Origin: Euleptes europaea
Lineage: Eukaryota > Chordata > Lepidosauria > Squamata > Sphaerodactylidae
DNA length: 64,000 nucleotides
NCBI RefSeq assembly: GCF_029931775.1
Contig: NC_079322.1
Span: 77,995,326 to 78,059,325 of the forward strand
Reading direction: 5' to 3'
This document shows positions 33,601-42,785 of this stretch, piece by piece. The notes beneath the pieces were generated by a model that searched no databases, was not told the DNA's origin, and was given only the letters and a program-made list of their open reading frames with translations. Made by a program: the position numbers and the translations under genes. Positions within the stretch are counted from its first letter, which is position 1. Each line of letters starts with the position of its first letter.

Positions 33601-35933
33601 CAGGGAAGTTTTCCACAAAATCCAATTGCAAGCTCTCCATCCCACCACCCCGCTTCCAGCTCCTGCCCAGATTCCCATGTGGCAGAGAGTCCTACAGCCT
33701 CCGTCCTGGCCTACAGCTTGAAGTAAAACAAGCCTAGCTCTCCCTAAAGGGGCCTTCACCCTGTAGGAAAAGGAACACTGTTTTTGTCCTATTCCCTCCA
33801 TTCTTGGGAGACAGAAAACAAACACCACAGTCTTTTGGGCATGGAGTAGGGGTCACTGGGGGAGTGGGGGTGGGAGGTACCTCCCATCCCCACCCCACTG
33901 ACCCCCTACTCCATGCCCAGAAGATGACCAAGATTCCCTCTTTCTCTCATGTCCTCAACCTCCCCCCCCCACCCCACCGACCCCCTACTCCATGCCCAGA
34001 AGATGACCAAGATGCCCGCTCTCTCTCATGTCCTCTCCCTCCCATCCCCACCCCACCGACCTCCTACTCCATGCCCAGATGACCAAGATGCCCTCTTTCT
34101 CTCATGCCCTCTACCTCCCATCCCCACCCCACCGACCCCCTACTCCATGCCCAGAAGATGACCAAGATGCCCGCTCTCTCTCATGCCCTCTACCTCCCAT
34201 CCTCACCCCACCAACCCCCTACTCCATGCCCAGATGACCAAGATGCCCTCTTTCTCTCATGTCCTCTCCCTCCCATCCCCACCCCACCGACCTCCTACTC
34301 CATGCCCAGAAGATGACCAAGATGCCCTCTTTCTCTCATGTCCTCTCCCTCCCATCCCCACCCCACCGACCTCCTACTCCATGCCCAGAAGATGACCAAG
34401 ATGCCCTCTTTCTCTCATGCCCTCTACCTCCCATCCCCACCGCACCGACCCCCTACTCCATGCCCAGAAGATGACCAAGATGCCCTCTTTCTCTCATGCC
34501 CTCTACCTCCCATCCCCACCCCACCGACCCCCTACTCCATGCCCAGATGACCAAGATGCCCTCTTTCTCTCATGCCCTCTACCTCCCATCCTCACCCCAC
34601 TGACCTCCTACTCCATGCCCAGAAGATGACCAAGATGCCCTCTTTCTCTCATGCCCTCTCCCTCCCATCCCCACCCCACCGACCCCCTACTTCATGCCCA
34701 GAAGATGACCAAGATGCCCGCTCTCTCTCCTGCCCTCTCCCTCCCATCCCCACCCCACCGACCTCCTACTCCATGCCCAGAAGATGACCAAGATGCCCTT
34801 TCTCTCATGCCCTCTACCTCCCATCCTCACCCCACCGACCCCCTACTCCATGCCCAGAAGATGACCAAGATGCCCTCTTTCTCTCATGCCCTCTACCTCC
34901 CATCCCCACCCCACCGACCCCCTACTCCATGTCCAGATGACCAAGATGCCCTCTTTCTCTCATGCCCTCTACCTCCCATCCTCACCCCACCGACCCCCTA
35001 CTCCATGCCCAGATGACCAAGATGCCCGCTCTCTCTCATGTCTTCTCCCTCCCATCCCCACCCCACCGACCTCCTACTCCATGCCCAGAAGATGACCAAG
35101 ATGCCCTCTTTTTCTCATATCCTCTCCCTCCCATCCCCACCCCACCGACCTCCTACTCCATGCCCAGAAGATGACCAAGATGCCCGCTCTCTCTCATGTC
35201 CTCTCCCTCCCATCCCTACCCCACCGACCCCCTACTCCATGCCCAGATGACCAAGCTGCCCTCTTTCTCTCATGCCCTCTCCCTCCCATCCCCACCGACC
35301 CCCTACCCCATGCCCAGAAGATGACCAAGATGCCCTCTTTCTCTCATGCCTTCTCCCTCCCATCCCCACCCCACCTACCCCCTACCCCATGCCCAGAAGA
35401 TGACCAAGATGCCCTCTTTCTCTCATGCCCTCTACCTCCCATTCCCACCCCACCGACACCCTACCCCATGCCCAGAAGATGACCAAGATGCCCTCTTTCT
35501 CTCCTGCCCTCTCCCTCCCATCCCCACCCCACCGACCCCCTACTCCATGCCCAGAAGATGGCCAACCTCTGCCCTGCAAGCCTGTTAGGTGGTCTTGGGC
35601 CGCCCCCCCCCCCCTCCGCCTAGCCGACCTCCCAGGTTCCCTGTGAATATGCAAATGGTGGAGAGGCGAAGGAGGAAGGGAAGCCCCTTGGGGTCCCTAA
35701 AAAGCGGGGTGGAAGCGAAGCAAAACCAAAGAGAGGCTCGCTTTTGCTCCTTGGAAGAGGCTCCTCTGCGAGGAAAGGAGGAAGCCGGAGCCCGCCTGCC
35801 CGCCATCTCTCCTCCCCCACCACCCACCCCCCTACCCCCCACCCCCCTACCTCCCTCGCCTTGTGCAAAGCGGGAGGGGAGGGGGTCGCGTGGGGCCAGC
35901 AGACCCTACCTGGCACGCGCCGCCCCCGGCCAT
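22569..35933 (-). CDS. Gene B: KRAB C2H2 zinc-finger protein
   Basis: Three exons on the minus strand (35933-35910, 28184-28058, 24649-22569) join in phases 0 and 1 and give 743 residues. Exon 1 is MAGGGACQ. Exon 2 is a 127-bp KRAB-A exon (VQVRFEDVMVHISMEEL, then LKENYESL). The last exon holds about 14 zinc-finger units at roughly residues 135-715. About nine keep a C2H2 pattern (for example FRCMECGKRF, HKCQECGKRFVYK); units near GPLCGESLGYK, CTYAPCGENC and CPQCGNRRRSK have lost ligands. Only one linker is of the TGE(K/R)P kind, so the array is diverged. KRAB proteins typically repress transcription through TRIM28, but this KRAB box has ISMEEL where strong repressors have FSxEEW, so recruitment may be weak. 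Exon plan and KRAB resemble the ZNF425/ZNF282 group; I do not assign an ortholog. There is no KRAB-B or DUF3669 exon that I can see. Confidence 0.8.
24820..25131. mobile_element. Short hAT element, 312 bp
   Basis: Ends CAGTGGTTCCCAAC and GTTGGGAACCACTG are inverted repeats. The exact duplication GATTAGAC flanks it (24812-24819 and 25132-25139). It lies 170 bp upstream of the gene B finger exon, in its intron. Confidence 0.9.
25485..25925 (-). mobile_element. CR1-type LINE 3' end with a MITE insertion
   Basis: Segments gttggatcagaccaatgg and ccatctagcctagcatcc belong to one CR1-type copy. A MITE at 25,525-25,730 separates them. Confidence 0.6.
25525..25730. mobile_element. AGGGTTGCCA-type MITE with 8-bp duplication
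   Basis: The element (ctacggtcgccag ... gctggcagcctt) is flanked by ACCAATGG at 25517-25524 and 25731-25738. This is the best-delimited copy of the family and indicates a hAT-like mechanism. Confidence 0.7.
26140..26225 (+). mobile_element. CR1-type 3' end fragment
   Basis: Contains ggactagacgggccatcgg followed by ggtccagcccctatattctt, a short CR1-type terminus. Confidence 0.5.
26230..26660. other. Gene B intron, nothing recognised
   Basis: GC-moderate sequence without a supported exon or known repeat. Confidence 0.35.
26661..26757. mobile_element. hAT end fragment
   Basis: Starts cagaggtccccaacc and contains the gccacaaaatggctgcc segment twice. It is the left end of the family also seen at 28,926 and 40,436, cut off by an L1 copy. 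Confidence 0.65.
26760..27560 (-). mobile_element. L1-type LINE 3' end
   Basis: The minus-strand frame at 27,246-27,557 encodes the ORF2 C-terminal cysteine region (CWKCGMERGTFMHVWWIC, then FWKKV). An AT-rich 3' UTR precedes it on the plus strand. Confidence 0.75.
27561..28057 (-). other. Gene B intron, nothing recognised
   Basis: No repeat or exon is clear until the KRAB exon donor (ATAG|gtaagg) at 28,057. Confidence 0.35.
28058..28184 (-). CDS. Gene B KRAB-A exon
   Basis: Exactly 127 bp, the usual KRAB-A exon size, with acceptor ccatttctcacag and donor gtaagg. It encodes VQVRFEDVMVHISMEEL ... ENYESLIAI, entering in phase 0 and leaving in phase 1. Confidence 0.9.
28504..28760 (-). mobile_element. 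Sauria-type SINE
   Basis: Minus-strand copy, from ggcttacaatcaccttccc to the head (ttaaccactacaccatgctgg). Confidence 0.8.
28761..28925 (-). mobile_element. CR1-type LINE 3' end
   Basis: Contains gccctgctggatcagatcc and the body segment ccatctaatccagcatcc, cut by the hAT at 28,926. Confidence 0.55.
28926..29797. mobile_element. Two hAT copies in opposite orientation
   Basis: A plus-oriented copy starts at 28926 (caggggtccccaacctttt) and appears to end near 29,255. A minus-oriented copy runs from about 29,560 to 29,797 (ctcaaaaaggttggggatccctg end). The interval holds a tRNA-SINE fragment (about 29,270-29,400) and a GT run. The outer octamers do not match, so this is not one element. Confidence 0.6.
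29800..30494. other. AT-rich gene B intron, nothing recognised
   Basis: Low-GC sequence with no supported exon, RNA or identifiable repeat family. Confidence 0.35.
30495..30595 (-). mobile_element. Penelope-like element fragment
   Basis: Contains gagtccagtagcacctta and gagctttcgtgagtcacagc. On the minus strand 30,582 to 30,551 reads CTGAAGA, a stem-loop, then GAAA and GCTCA, a hammerhead-like core. Confidence 0.55.
30768..30995 (-). mobile_element. MIR/L2-like SINE
   Basis: Has the tail (atttatttatactccgctttt), the ccctgtgaggtaagccagg segment and a tRNA-like head end. Confidence 0.55.
30996..31754. other. Gene B intron, mostly unrecognised
   Basis: A short tRNA-SINE-like piece (gcagaaggtccctggttcaa) lies near 31,615. 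Nothing else is supported. Confidence 0.35.
31755..32023 (+). mobile_element. CR1 LINE 3' end
   Basis: Ends with gttggactagatggcctgta and the terminal (attctatg) repeats. Confidence 0.75.
32526..32700 (+). mobile_element. hAT right-part fragment
   Basis: Shares gtggcagctgctgccaaagc and cctggccccacccatttcc with the copy at 43,028-43,200. It is the right half of the family whose left end is at 28,926. Confidence 0.6.
32820..33033. mobile_element. Penelope-like hairpin with target duplication
   Basis: Two inverted arms of about 70 bp, sharing the caagagtccagtagcacctt segment, flank a short centre, with a left-side extension. The duplication ATGGAAGAGAAGA flanks it (32807-32819 and 33034-33046). 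Confidence 0.7.
32937..32966 (+). ncRNA. Hammerhead-ribozyme-like motif
   Basis: CTGAAGA, then a perfect stem (gtgagc/gctcac), then GAAA and GCTC. The core residues fit CUGANGA...GAAA. It sits near the centre of the hairpin at 32,820-33,033. Confidence 0.4.
33136..33240 (+). mobile_element. tRNA-derived SINE head
   Basis: Degraded A box (gttcagttgtagagc) and good B box (ggttcaattcc), followed by a short body. Confidence 0.65.
33838..35567. repeat. 79-bp minisatellite derived from the CR1 3' end
   Basis: About 22 tandem units of 79 bp (some 76 bp through loss of gaa in cccagaagatgacc). Each contains ctactccatgcccagaagat, ccctctttctctcatg and ccatccccaccccacc. The unit matches the CR1 terminal segment around ccatgcccagaagatggcc. 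The first unit is preceded by a partial inverted copy (33838-33879). Read on the minus strand, which is the sense strand of gene B, many units carry four G-runs. The array lies in gene B intron 1, about 340 bp from exon 1. Confidence 0.95.
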
Positions 35934-36180
35934 GGCGCCTGCAGAAGCCGCCGGTTGCAACCTCGCCCCGCCTCGTCCTGCTCAGCCGCTGCGCCGGGGC
36001 GGGCCTGGCGGGGCGGGGCGGAAGCTGGACTCGCGAGTCCGGCTGGGACACGCGCTCCCCGTTCCCACGTGGGAGGGCGCGCACGCGGCATCCGGGCCGA
36101 GGGCAAGGAGGCGAAGCCGCGCAGTTCGTTACTCCGAGGTCCAGAGCAGCGTTGGGGACGGCGCTTTGCAGAGCATAAGA
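35580..36180 (-). promoter_or_regulatory. CpG island, probable promoter of gene B
   Basis: CpG-rich sequence around the 8-codon first exon. The exon end (GCGTGCCAG|gtaggg) is a good minus-strand donor. An octamer, ATGCAAAT, lies at 35649-35656 in the intron side. The transcription start is unknown. Confidence 0.6.
35910..35933 (-). CDS. Gene B first coding exon
   Basis: ATGGCCGGGGGCGGCGCG followed by TGCCAG encodes MAGGGACQ in phase 0, matching the phase of the KRAB exon. It has the same length and phase as the first coding exon of gene C. The assignment rests on position, phase and donor only. Confidence 0.55.
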
Positions 36181-36310
36181 CCATGAGAGGGAGGGCACCT
36201 TGGCCATCTTCCGGGCATGGAGGAGGGGTCGCTGGGGGGAGGTGGTGGTGCATTTCCCGCATTGTGCAGGGGGTTGGTCTAGATGACCCTGGTGGACCCT
36301 TCCTACTCGT
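36170..36310 (+). mobile_element. CR1 LINE 3' end fragment
   Basis: Contains gggcaccttggccatcttcc and gttggtctagatgaccctgg, at the upstream edge of the gene B island. Confidence 0.7.
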
Positions 36311-36409
36311 AGCCACCGCACTGCAGAACACGTGGAAACCCAAAGCATGGGGGCAAGCCCCAATTTCAGAGACCTTCCGGCCACAAATGAGGCAGGGGGC
36401 TTATCTGGG

Positions 36410-36655
36410 GCTGCCAACTTTCAGGCCCCCTGGGATTACAGTGGCGGTCCAGATTGCAGATAGAGGTTGCCAACCTCCAGGTGGCGGCTTGAGATCTCCT
36501 GCTGTTACAACCGATCTCCAGGCAACAAAGATCACTTCCCTTAAAGAAAACGGCCACTTTGGCAATTGGACTCTATGGCATGGAAGTCCCTCCCCAAAAC
36601 CCACCCTCCTCAGGCTCCACCCCCAAAATCTCCAGGTATTTCCCAACCGGGAACT
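36410..36655. mobile_element. AGGGTTGCCA-type MITE copies
   Basis: Two joined pieces: gctgccaactttcaggcc at 36,411, and ggttgccaacctccaggtgg at about 36,464 through ccaggtatttcccaacc. Confidence 0.55.
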
Positions 36656-36707
36656 AATCCAATCTACAGATCCCGTCTACAGAATTATTAGGGATTATGG
36701 TCTATAC

Positions 36708-37069
36708 CAGAGCTTCTTAAACTTTTCCCACTTGCGGCCCCTTTTTGCCCGAGAAATTTTTACACGACCCCGGGTATATCGGTATATAAAAACAGGTATA
36801 CAAATCAAACATTTACTGATAATAAATCATAAAGAAATTTATTGGTTCTTGTAGGTTACCCGGGCTGTGTAACCATGGTCTTGGTATTTTACACGGTTGC
36901 ACAGCCCGGATAACCTACAGGAACCAATGAACTCTGACCGTGAAAGCCTTCGACAATATAAAGAAATTTATTTTAAAATAATTCTTTGGCTGTTGCCAAA
37001 TTTTTCATGACCCCCACATTCAGTTATGGGACTCCACATGGGGTTGTGACCCACAGTTTAAGACGTTTG
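36708..37069. mobile_element. hAT element containing a Penelope-like insert
   Basis: Ends CAGAGCTTCTTAAACTTTT and CACAGTTTAAGACGTTTG are imperfect inverted repeats. The flanking octamers GTCTATAC and GTCTATGC differ at one base. Internal sequence resumes after 36,972. Confidence 0.7.
36844..36957. mobile_element. Miniature Penelope-like hairpin
   Basis: A 114-bp inverted repeat (gtaggttacccgggctgtg and its complement) with a one-sided tail (gaccgtgaaagccttcgac), flanked by the 15-bp duplication ATAAAGAAATTTATT. It has the same end structure as the 884-bp copy at 5177-6060. Confidence 0.7.
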
Positions 37070-37289
37070 GTCTATGCTACTGTGCACAGTTTGCTGTAAA
37101 TTGTATCCTACTATGGGATCTTGCATCATTGTATCCGACTATGGAATCTTGCTGTAAATTGGATCCTACTATGGAATCTTGTGTCATAGGTGTTAACTTC
37201 ATGTTAACACCTATACTTTGCTTCAGTTCAGTTTTGGGGACTGCTGGTTGGTTCTGCAACCCAAATCCTATTTCATTGTTCACTGAACG

Positions 37290-38080
37290 ACTAGGTTTGC
37301 CAACCTCCCGGTGGTGGCTGGAGAATACCCACTATTATAGTTCATCTCCAGGCAATAGAAATCAGTTCCCCTGGAGAAAATGGCCACTATGGCATTGAAG
37401 CCCCTCCCCTCTCCAAACCCCGCCCTCCTCAGGCTCCACCCCAAAATCTCCAGGTATTTCTCAACCTGTAGCTGACAACCCTAGGAGATCAGTTCCCCTG
37501 ACAGTGTTACCAATTCTGGTTTGGGAAATTCCTGGAGATTTTGGGGGTGGAGCCTGGGGAGGGATCTCGGTGGGGTATGTTGCCATAGAGTCCAACTCCC
37601 CCCCCCCACAACAGCCTTTTTCTCCAGGGGACCTGATCTCTGTAGCCTGGAGATCAATTGTCATTCTTGGAGATCCCCAGGCCCCACCTGGAGGCTGGCA
37701 CCCCATCCCCTGAAGAAAATGGCTGCTTTGGAGGATGTGTTCTGCGGCACTATGCCCTGCTGAAGTCGGTCCCCTCTCCAAACTCAGCCTTCCCCAGGCT
37801 CCACCCCCAAATCTCCAGGAATTTCCCAATCCAGAGTTCGCAACCTGATCCATCATGTGGGTCCCTCGCAAGTAGGGTTGCCAACCTCCAGGTGGTGCTG
37901 CAGATCTCCCGGGATTACAACTGATCTCCAGGCAACAGAGATCAGTTACCCTGGAGAAAATGGCCGCTTTGGAAATTGGACTCTGTGGCCTTGAAGTCCC
38001 CCCTTCTCCAAACCCTCCCCTCCTCAGGCTCCACCCCCAAAATCTCTAGGTATTTCCCAACCCAGAGATGGCAACCCTTC
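37290..38080. mobile_element. Cluster of AGGGTTGCCA-type MITEs
   Basis: At least three copies in both orientations (about 37,295-37,480, 37,505-37,840 and 37,874-38,073). The last has ends agggttgcca and tggcaaccct with similar flanks (tcgcaagt and tcacaagt). Confidence 0.6.
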
Positions 38081-38424
38081 TCACAAGTCTAGCTTAAAAG
38101 ATGCTTGGCTCTACACTGGCCCATCTGTAGGCAGAGTCAGCACTCCAATATGCCAGCACATTAATGAACATTAACGTTCACCATTTGAACATTGCCTAGC
38201 TCTGTGAAGGGCCTGCTCACCTAAGTGCTCTAGGGGCCGGATGCTTAAACCCACCCCTAACAATTCTGCACAACAGACACATGCAGGGAGTTAACTCCCC
38301 CCCATACACACGCGCACACACACACAAGAAGTGCATTCAAGCAGATTCATGAGACTGTCCCGTAGTCTGAGTCTTTACAAGGATTGGCTATCTAGCGCAA
38401 AAGCAATTAATACTCAATCTGGTA
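38081..38424. other. No feature recognised
   Basis: Sequence upstream of gene B with a short CA run near 38,310; nothing else is supported. Confidence 0.35.
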
Positions 38425-39055
38425 CCCTGTGCTAGGCCAGGTCGTCTCACGTTACTGCCGGCTACTGGTCTTGAGAGCAGGCTGTTATCTCAGGAATGCA
38501 GGAATCCGGGGGAGTCCCGCCAGGAGCTGGGAACCAAAAGAAAGTCAGCGTGCAGAGGGGAAGTCAAGAGCCCGGTCCAAGGGTCAGAAGTCCGTTTATC
38601 AAAGTCTAGGAGCGTCAGCAACAAAAGTCAGAGATCCTTTTGCAACAATTGCTTTCGCAACGTCTGTCCGTTCCAAGCCTGGGTTTAAGGTGTTTCTCTT
38701 TGCCTTAGTTCTCATCCTCAGACAACTTAGTTCTCATCCTCAGTCTTGGAGCCGTCTCCTTAGTGCCTGTAGATGCGCACTTCTCCTTTTACTTTGCAAC
38801 TCCATTCTTCCTTTTTGCCTGTGCTGTTGTTGAGTGGCTTCAGGTGAGCTGGGAGGATCCTGCTTCTGTGGAGTTACAGCTGCATCTGGTTGTGCCGAAG
38901 GAGGTGATTCTGTGTTTACTTCCAACTCCTCAGCGGGGCTGGTGTTTACTCCTACCTGTTGTCCCTCGCCCTGCCCTGCAATGCCCGTTATTTCTCCCTG
39001 CTCAGGCTCTTCCTCTGATGGTGTTTCGCCTGTTGAAGCCTGGGCCATGACATCC
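38425..39055. mobile_element. Possible LTR-type retroelement remnant
   Basis: The stretch has a low-repeat, moderately GC-rich character and a minus-strand open segment (38,740-39,048) rich in Glu, Gln and Pro with no domain. It resembles LTR-like sequence I associate with squamates, but I see no paired terminal repeats. If it is an LTR element it is a fossil fragment. Confidence 0.25.
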
Positions 39056-39684
39056 CCGTTTTAATTAGTTGTAATGTCTTATGACAGATTGTAGACTGCC
39101 CTGTAGTGCAGGAGGGACAGGGTATGAATTTTGAAATGAATACCAGTATTAAATAAACCAGATTGGGGGGTCTATCATCGACTACTACTGGTCGCATGCC
39201 AAGAGAACCGTTTGGGAAAAGACCCAAACTGGCTTCTTGGCCAAACCTAATCGGTCTCTAATAAATTGTCAGTCTGAATTTGGTCTCAGCAGTCTTGCAA
39301 TGTAGTTCTACAGCTGCGTTAAGTCACTCAAATTAGAGATGAATTAAAGTATTCAGTTTCAATTTAAGATTTAATACTTTGGTGTTTTTAATGATATCTG
39401 GGGAAGCACCTCTTAAAAAGTCGTTAAAGTTGTCATATTTTATTCCCGTTCTGTTTTATTAAGGGCCTGTCTTATATTTTTGCATCCATTAATACCAAAT
39501 AGTGGTTAGGGATAAATAAATTTATGGATTGATGGTCTGTTTCATTTGGAGTAAAGCATCAGAATGGAAAGGGAATGCCCCTCATAGAAAATCCTATTCC
39601 TTCACCATCCATGTAGTCACACAGGATTCTGGGAAACAGACCATTTGTCCATGAGTTTCTTTGAGGGTAATTGAGGTAAGATGT
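39056..39684. other. No feature recognised
   Basis: AT-rich intergenic sequence without a supported exon or repeat. Confidence 0.35.
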
Positions 39685-40152
39685 GTCCCTGGTCACCGAG
39701 ATCAAGTTAATCCATGCCATCGTATCCCCTATTACTATGTATGGGTGTGAAAGGTGGACATTGAAGAAAGCTGATAGGAAGAAAATAGATTCCTTTGAAA
39801 TGTGGTTTTGGAGGAGAGTGTTACGGATACTGTGGACCGCCAAAAAAAAAATCAGTGGGTTCTAGATCAAATCAAGCCTGAACTGACCCTAGAAGCTAAA
39901 ATGACTAAACTGAGGCCGTCGTATTTTGGTCACGTCATGAGACGACAAGAGTCACTGGAAAAGACAGTCATGCTAGGAATAGTGGAGGGCAGCAGGAAAA
40001 GAGGAAGACCCAACAAAGATGGATTGACTCAATCAAGGAAGCCATGGCCCTCAGTTTTCAAGACCTGAGCAAGGCGGTCAAAGACAGGACATTTTGGAGG
40101 ACATTGATTCATAGGGTCGCCATGAGTCGGAAGCGACTTGATGGCACTTAAC
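39685..40152 (+). mobile_element. Bov-B (RTE) LINE, 5'-truncated
   Basis: Encodes PITMYGCERWTLKKADRK and the C-terminal GSRKRGRPNK segment, and ends in gtcggaagcgacttgatggc plus CA repeats. GGTAAGATGT occurs just before it (39675-39684) and about 25 bp after it, possibly a target duplication. Confidence 0.8.
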
Positions 40153-40610
40153 ACACACACAATGCCACCTGTCCAAGGTAAGATGTCACAAACAAGATGG
40201 AGAGTAGTTTATTCGGAGGCTTGTGAAAATAAAGCCAGTATTGAATCCCAGTTTGTAGGCAAGAAACAAACTCTGGTTTGTTACAGCGCCACTTTCAGAT
40301 ATCATGATAAATGGCAGTTGGTCAAAGGCTTTCTAAACCTGGAAGTCTTTAATCTTGGCTCTGGATGGGAGGGAAAAGTGCGGGAGAGTTGTGGTCACAA
40401 GTAAGCTCTTTCCTGCCCATGATGTCTGAATAGACCAGGGGTCCCCATACCTTTTGAGCCTGTGGACACTTCTGTAATTCTGACACGGTGTGGTGGGCGC
40501 AGCCACAAAATGTCAGGGAGTGAACTGTAATAGTGACTTCGACATTTCAGGCCAAAGCACTGTTCAAGAAGATGCTTTCTGTTTAAAAAATATTTTATTA
40601 TATACACACA

Positions 40611-40738
40611 GGTTGTGTGTGTGTGTTAAGTGCCGTCAAGTCGCTTCCAACTCATGGCAATGAAAGTCCTCCAAAATGTCCTATCTTTGACAGCCTTGCT
40701 CAGATCTTGCAAATTGAAGGCCGTGGCTTCCTTTATTG
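40611..40738 (-). mobile_element. Bov-B LINE 3' end, minus strand
   Basis: Complement of the Bov-B terminus (gtgccgtcaagtcgcttcca), cut at 40,738 by a hAT. A few matching bases (gagtccatccatctt) resume at 42,979. Confidence 0.75.
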
Positions 40739-42010
40739 CAGGGGTCCTCAAACTTTTTAAACAGGGGGCCAGTTCACTGTCCCTCAAACACTGTTGGGGG
40801 CCGGACTATAGTTTGAAAAAAGTATGAACAAATTCCTATTCACACTGCACATACTGCTCAGCAGTAACGCACAAGCTCACTCACTAGCAAACACACACAC
40901 ACAAGCTCACTCACTAGCAAACACACACACAAGCTCACTCACTAGCAAACACACACACACACACACAAGCCCACTCAGTAGCACGCACACACACAAGCTC
41001 TTTAATTAACAGGCATTTATACTATTAAAGGTGAAGGTTTCCCCTACACCACGCTCACCTCTGCAGCGTAACAAAGATATAGTTAGTATTTTGCTCTGGC
41101 TGGGTTTTATAGCGCCAGGATTGCACTGTTACAGGAACCGCCGGAACTGAAAGGGCACACAAAATCTCTCATGGTCATCATCTGACTACAAAACCCCACT
41201 GATGTCACTCAGCAAAGAGAAACCGGCTATTCTTTTCCTACAGAAGAAAAGTGGGCAACTGGCCACCCTGTGCCACCAGATGTGGCATATATGCCTACCT
41301 CTCCTCGGGCACACTACCAATGCCCAGGGAAGGGGCCAGCTGCCTGCTTAGGCTCAGTCCCCCCACTTAGGCTTTCTGCAAAATCTTCGTTTCTGCAAAA
41401 GATGCTGTGCAGTTTTCAGCGAGACGGCAAGAAAGGAGGACGGGGTGGGGGGGAGAAGAGAGGTAAAATTAGGACCGATTTAAAAAGGGAGAGGGAAAAT
41501 AAGGATAAAAAAAGAGGTAAATTTAGGAGGGGAAGTGGGGAAGGTCAGTTTGAAGGAGAGGGCTGCAGGGCGGGTCACTAGTCTTGCAGGAGGTCGACTT
41601 GATGCTTCCTGGGCATGCTGCTATATGGGGCTTATTTTTTAAAAAAAAAAATCTATCTCAGTGCGATCCTAGGGCTGCTCTCTAAATGCAAATTTTCCCG
41701 AGCCAAATCCTCAAAAGTCAAAAATAAGCCCCTATGTAGAGTTTTTGAGAATTCAGATGGGGGAAAATGTTTATGCGTGGAAGGTTTTGTCTTGGATTTG
41801 CCACTCTCTAGATGCACATTTCCCCTATCTGAATTCTCAAAACTCTGCATGGGGGCTTATTTTTGGCCATTTATGAACGGGAGGTTTTGCCTTGAATTTG
41901 CCCCTCTCTAGAGGCACATTTTCCCCATCTGAATGCTCAAAGCTCAACAATAATCCCCCCCCCAATGCAGAGTTTTGAGCATGCAAGATGGGGAAAATGT
42001 GCCTCTAGAG

Positions 42011-42295
42011 CACTGGTTCCCAACCAGGGGTCTGTGGACCCCCAGGGGTCCGCGAGAACTAAATTAAGGTCCGCGAAACAAAGTTATAAACCTATAATAA
42101 ATTAATATTTTCAATTAAAAGTTCTCTATTATAAAAATATATATTCAAATATTATTCTAAGTTTAATGTTTAACTAACAGTTATGATTAAAGTTTATTTT
42201 CAAATTCTCTGAATTTTTATTTTGAACCTTGGGGTCCCTGCACCGAACAAAAAAGTCCTAGTGGTCCCTGGTCAAAAAAAGGTTGGGAACCACTG
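42011..42295. mobile_element. Short hAT nested in the 2.2-kb hAT
   Basis: Ends CACTGGTTCCCAACC and GGTTGGGAACCACTG are exact inverted repeats, flanked by CTCTAGAG on both sides (42003-42010 and 42296-42303). Confidence 0.9.
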
Positions 42296-42766
42296 CTCTA
42301 GAGAGTGGCAAATCCAAGGCAAAACCTCCCGTGCATAATTGGCCGAATTCGGCTTAGACAGGAGCAACTCCGGACAGGAGGAGGCGGGCTAAGCTCTACC
42401 GGGAGTCAATGCGGTTTATTCCTGAGTAGGCGCACTTGGGACCAGCAGAAGGAGGGAGGAGGCTAGACGGAGGGGAAGAGGTGGGGGGGAAAGAGAGGAA
42501 GGAGGGTTGCCCCAGAGGCGAGCCGTTGCCCCCCTTACAGCTTGAGGTCCGGGTCGGCTGCCTCCGGCTTCTTCCCAAACCACCAGCGGCGGCTGCAATT
42601 GGCGGCAGCCTCCTCAGCTCCCTCTTTTGGGGGGCTGGATGAAGGCAGGCAGGCAGGCAGGTAGGGAGGGGGAAAGGAGGAGGAGACGGTGACGGCCACC
42701 TCAGGTCACAAGATAGCGCCCAAGCAGAGCCAGTTGGAGGCCATTCCTGCCAGAGGGCTGCTTCGA

Positions 42767-42785
42767 ACTACCACTCCCGGCATGC
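42767..42785 (+). promoter_or_regulatory. ZNF143/SBS-like motif inside a transposon
   Basis: ACTACCACTCCCGGCATGC matches the known ACTACAACTCCCAGCATGC motif at 17 of 19 bases. A weaker inverted match lies at 42847-42865. Both are in the CpG-rich block of the hAT. Confidence 0.4.

Noticed and set aside
33949-35588. Series of 70-120 codon open frames rich in Pro, Ser and His
   Set aside because: They are translations of the 79-bp minisatellite; the period is not a multiple of three, so frames rotate between units.
35589-36854. 421-codon plus-strand open frame at the gene B island
   Set aside because: It runs through the CpG island, a CR1 end and a MITE, and lies opposite the better-supported gene B first exon.
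38740-39048. Minus-strand frame as a host protein
   Set aside because: No domain, no splice partners, and low-complexity composition; it is more likely part of an old element.
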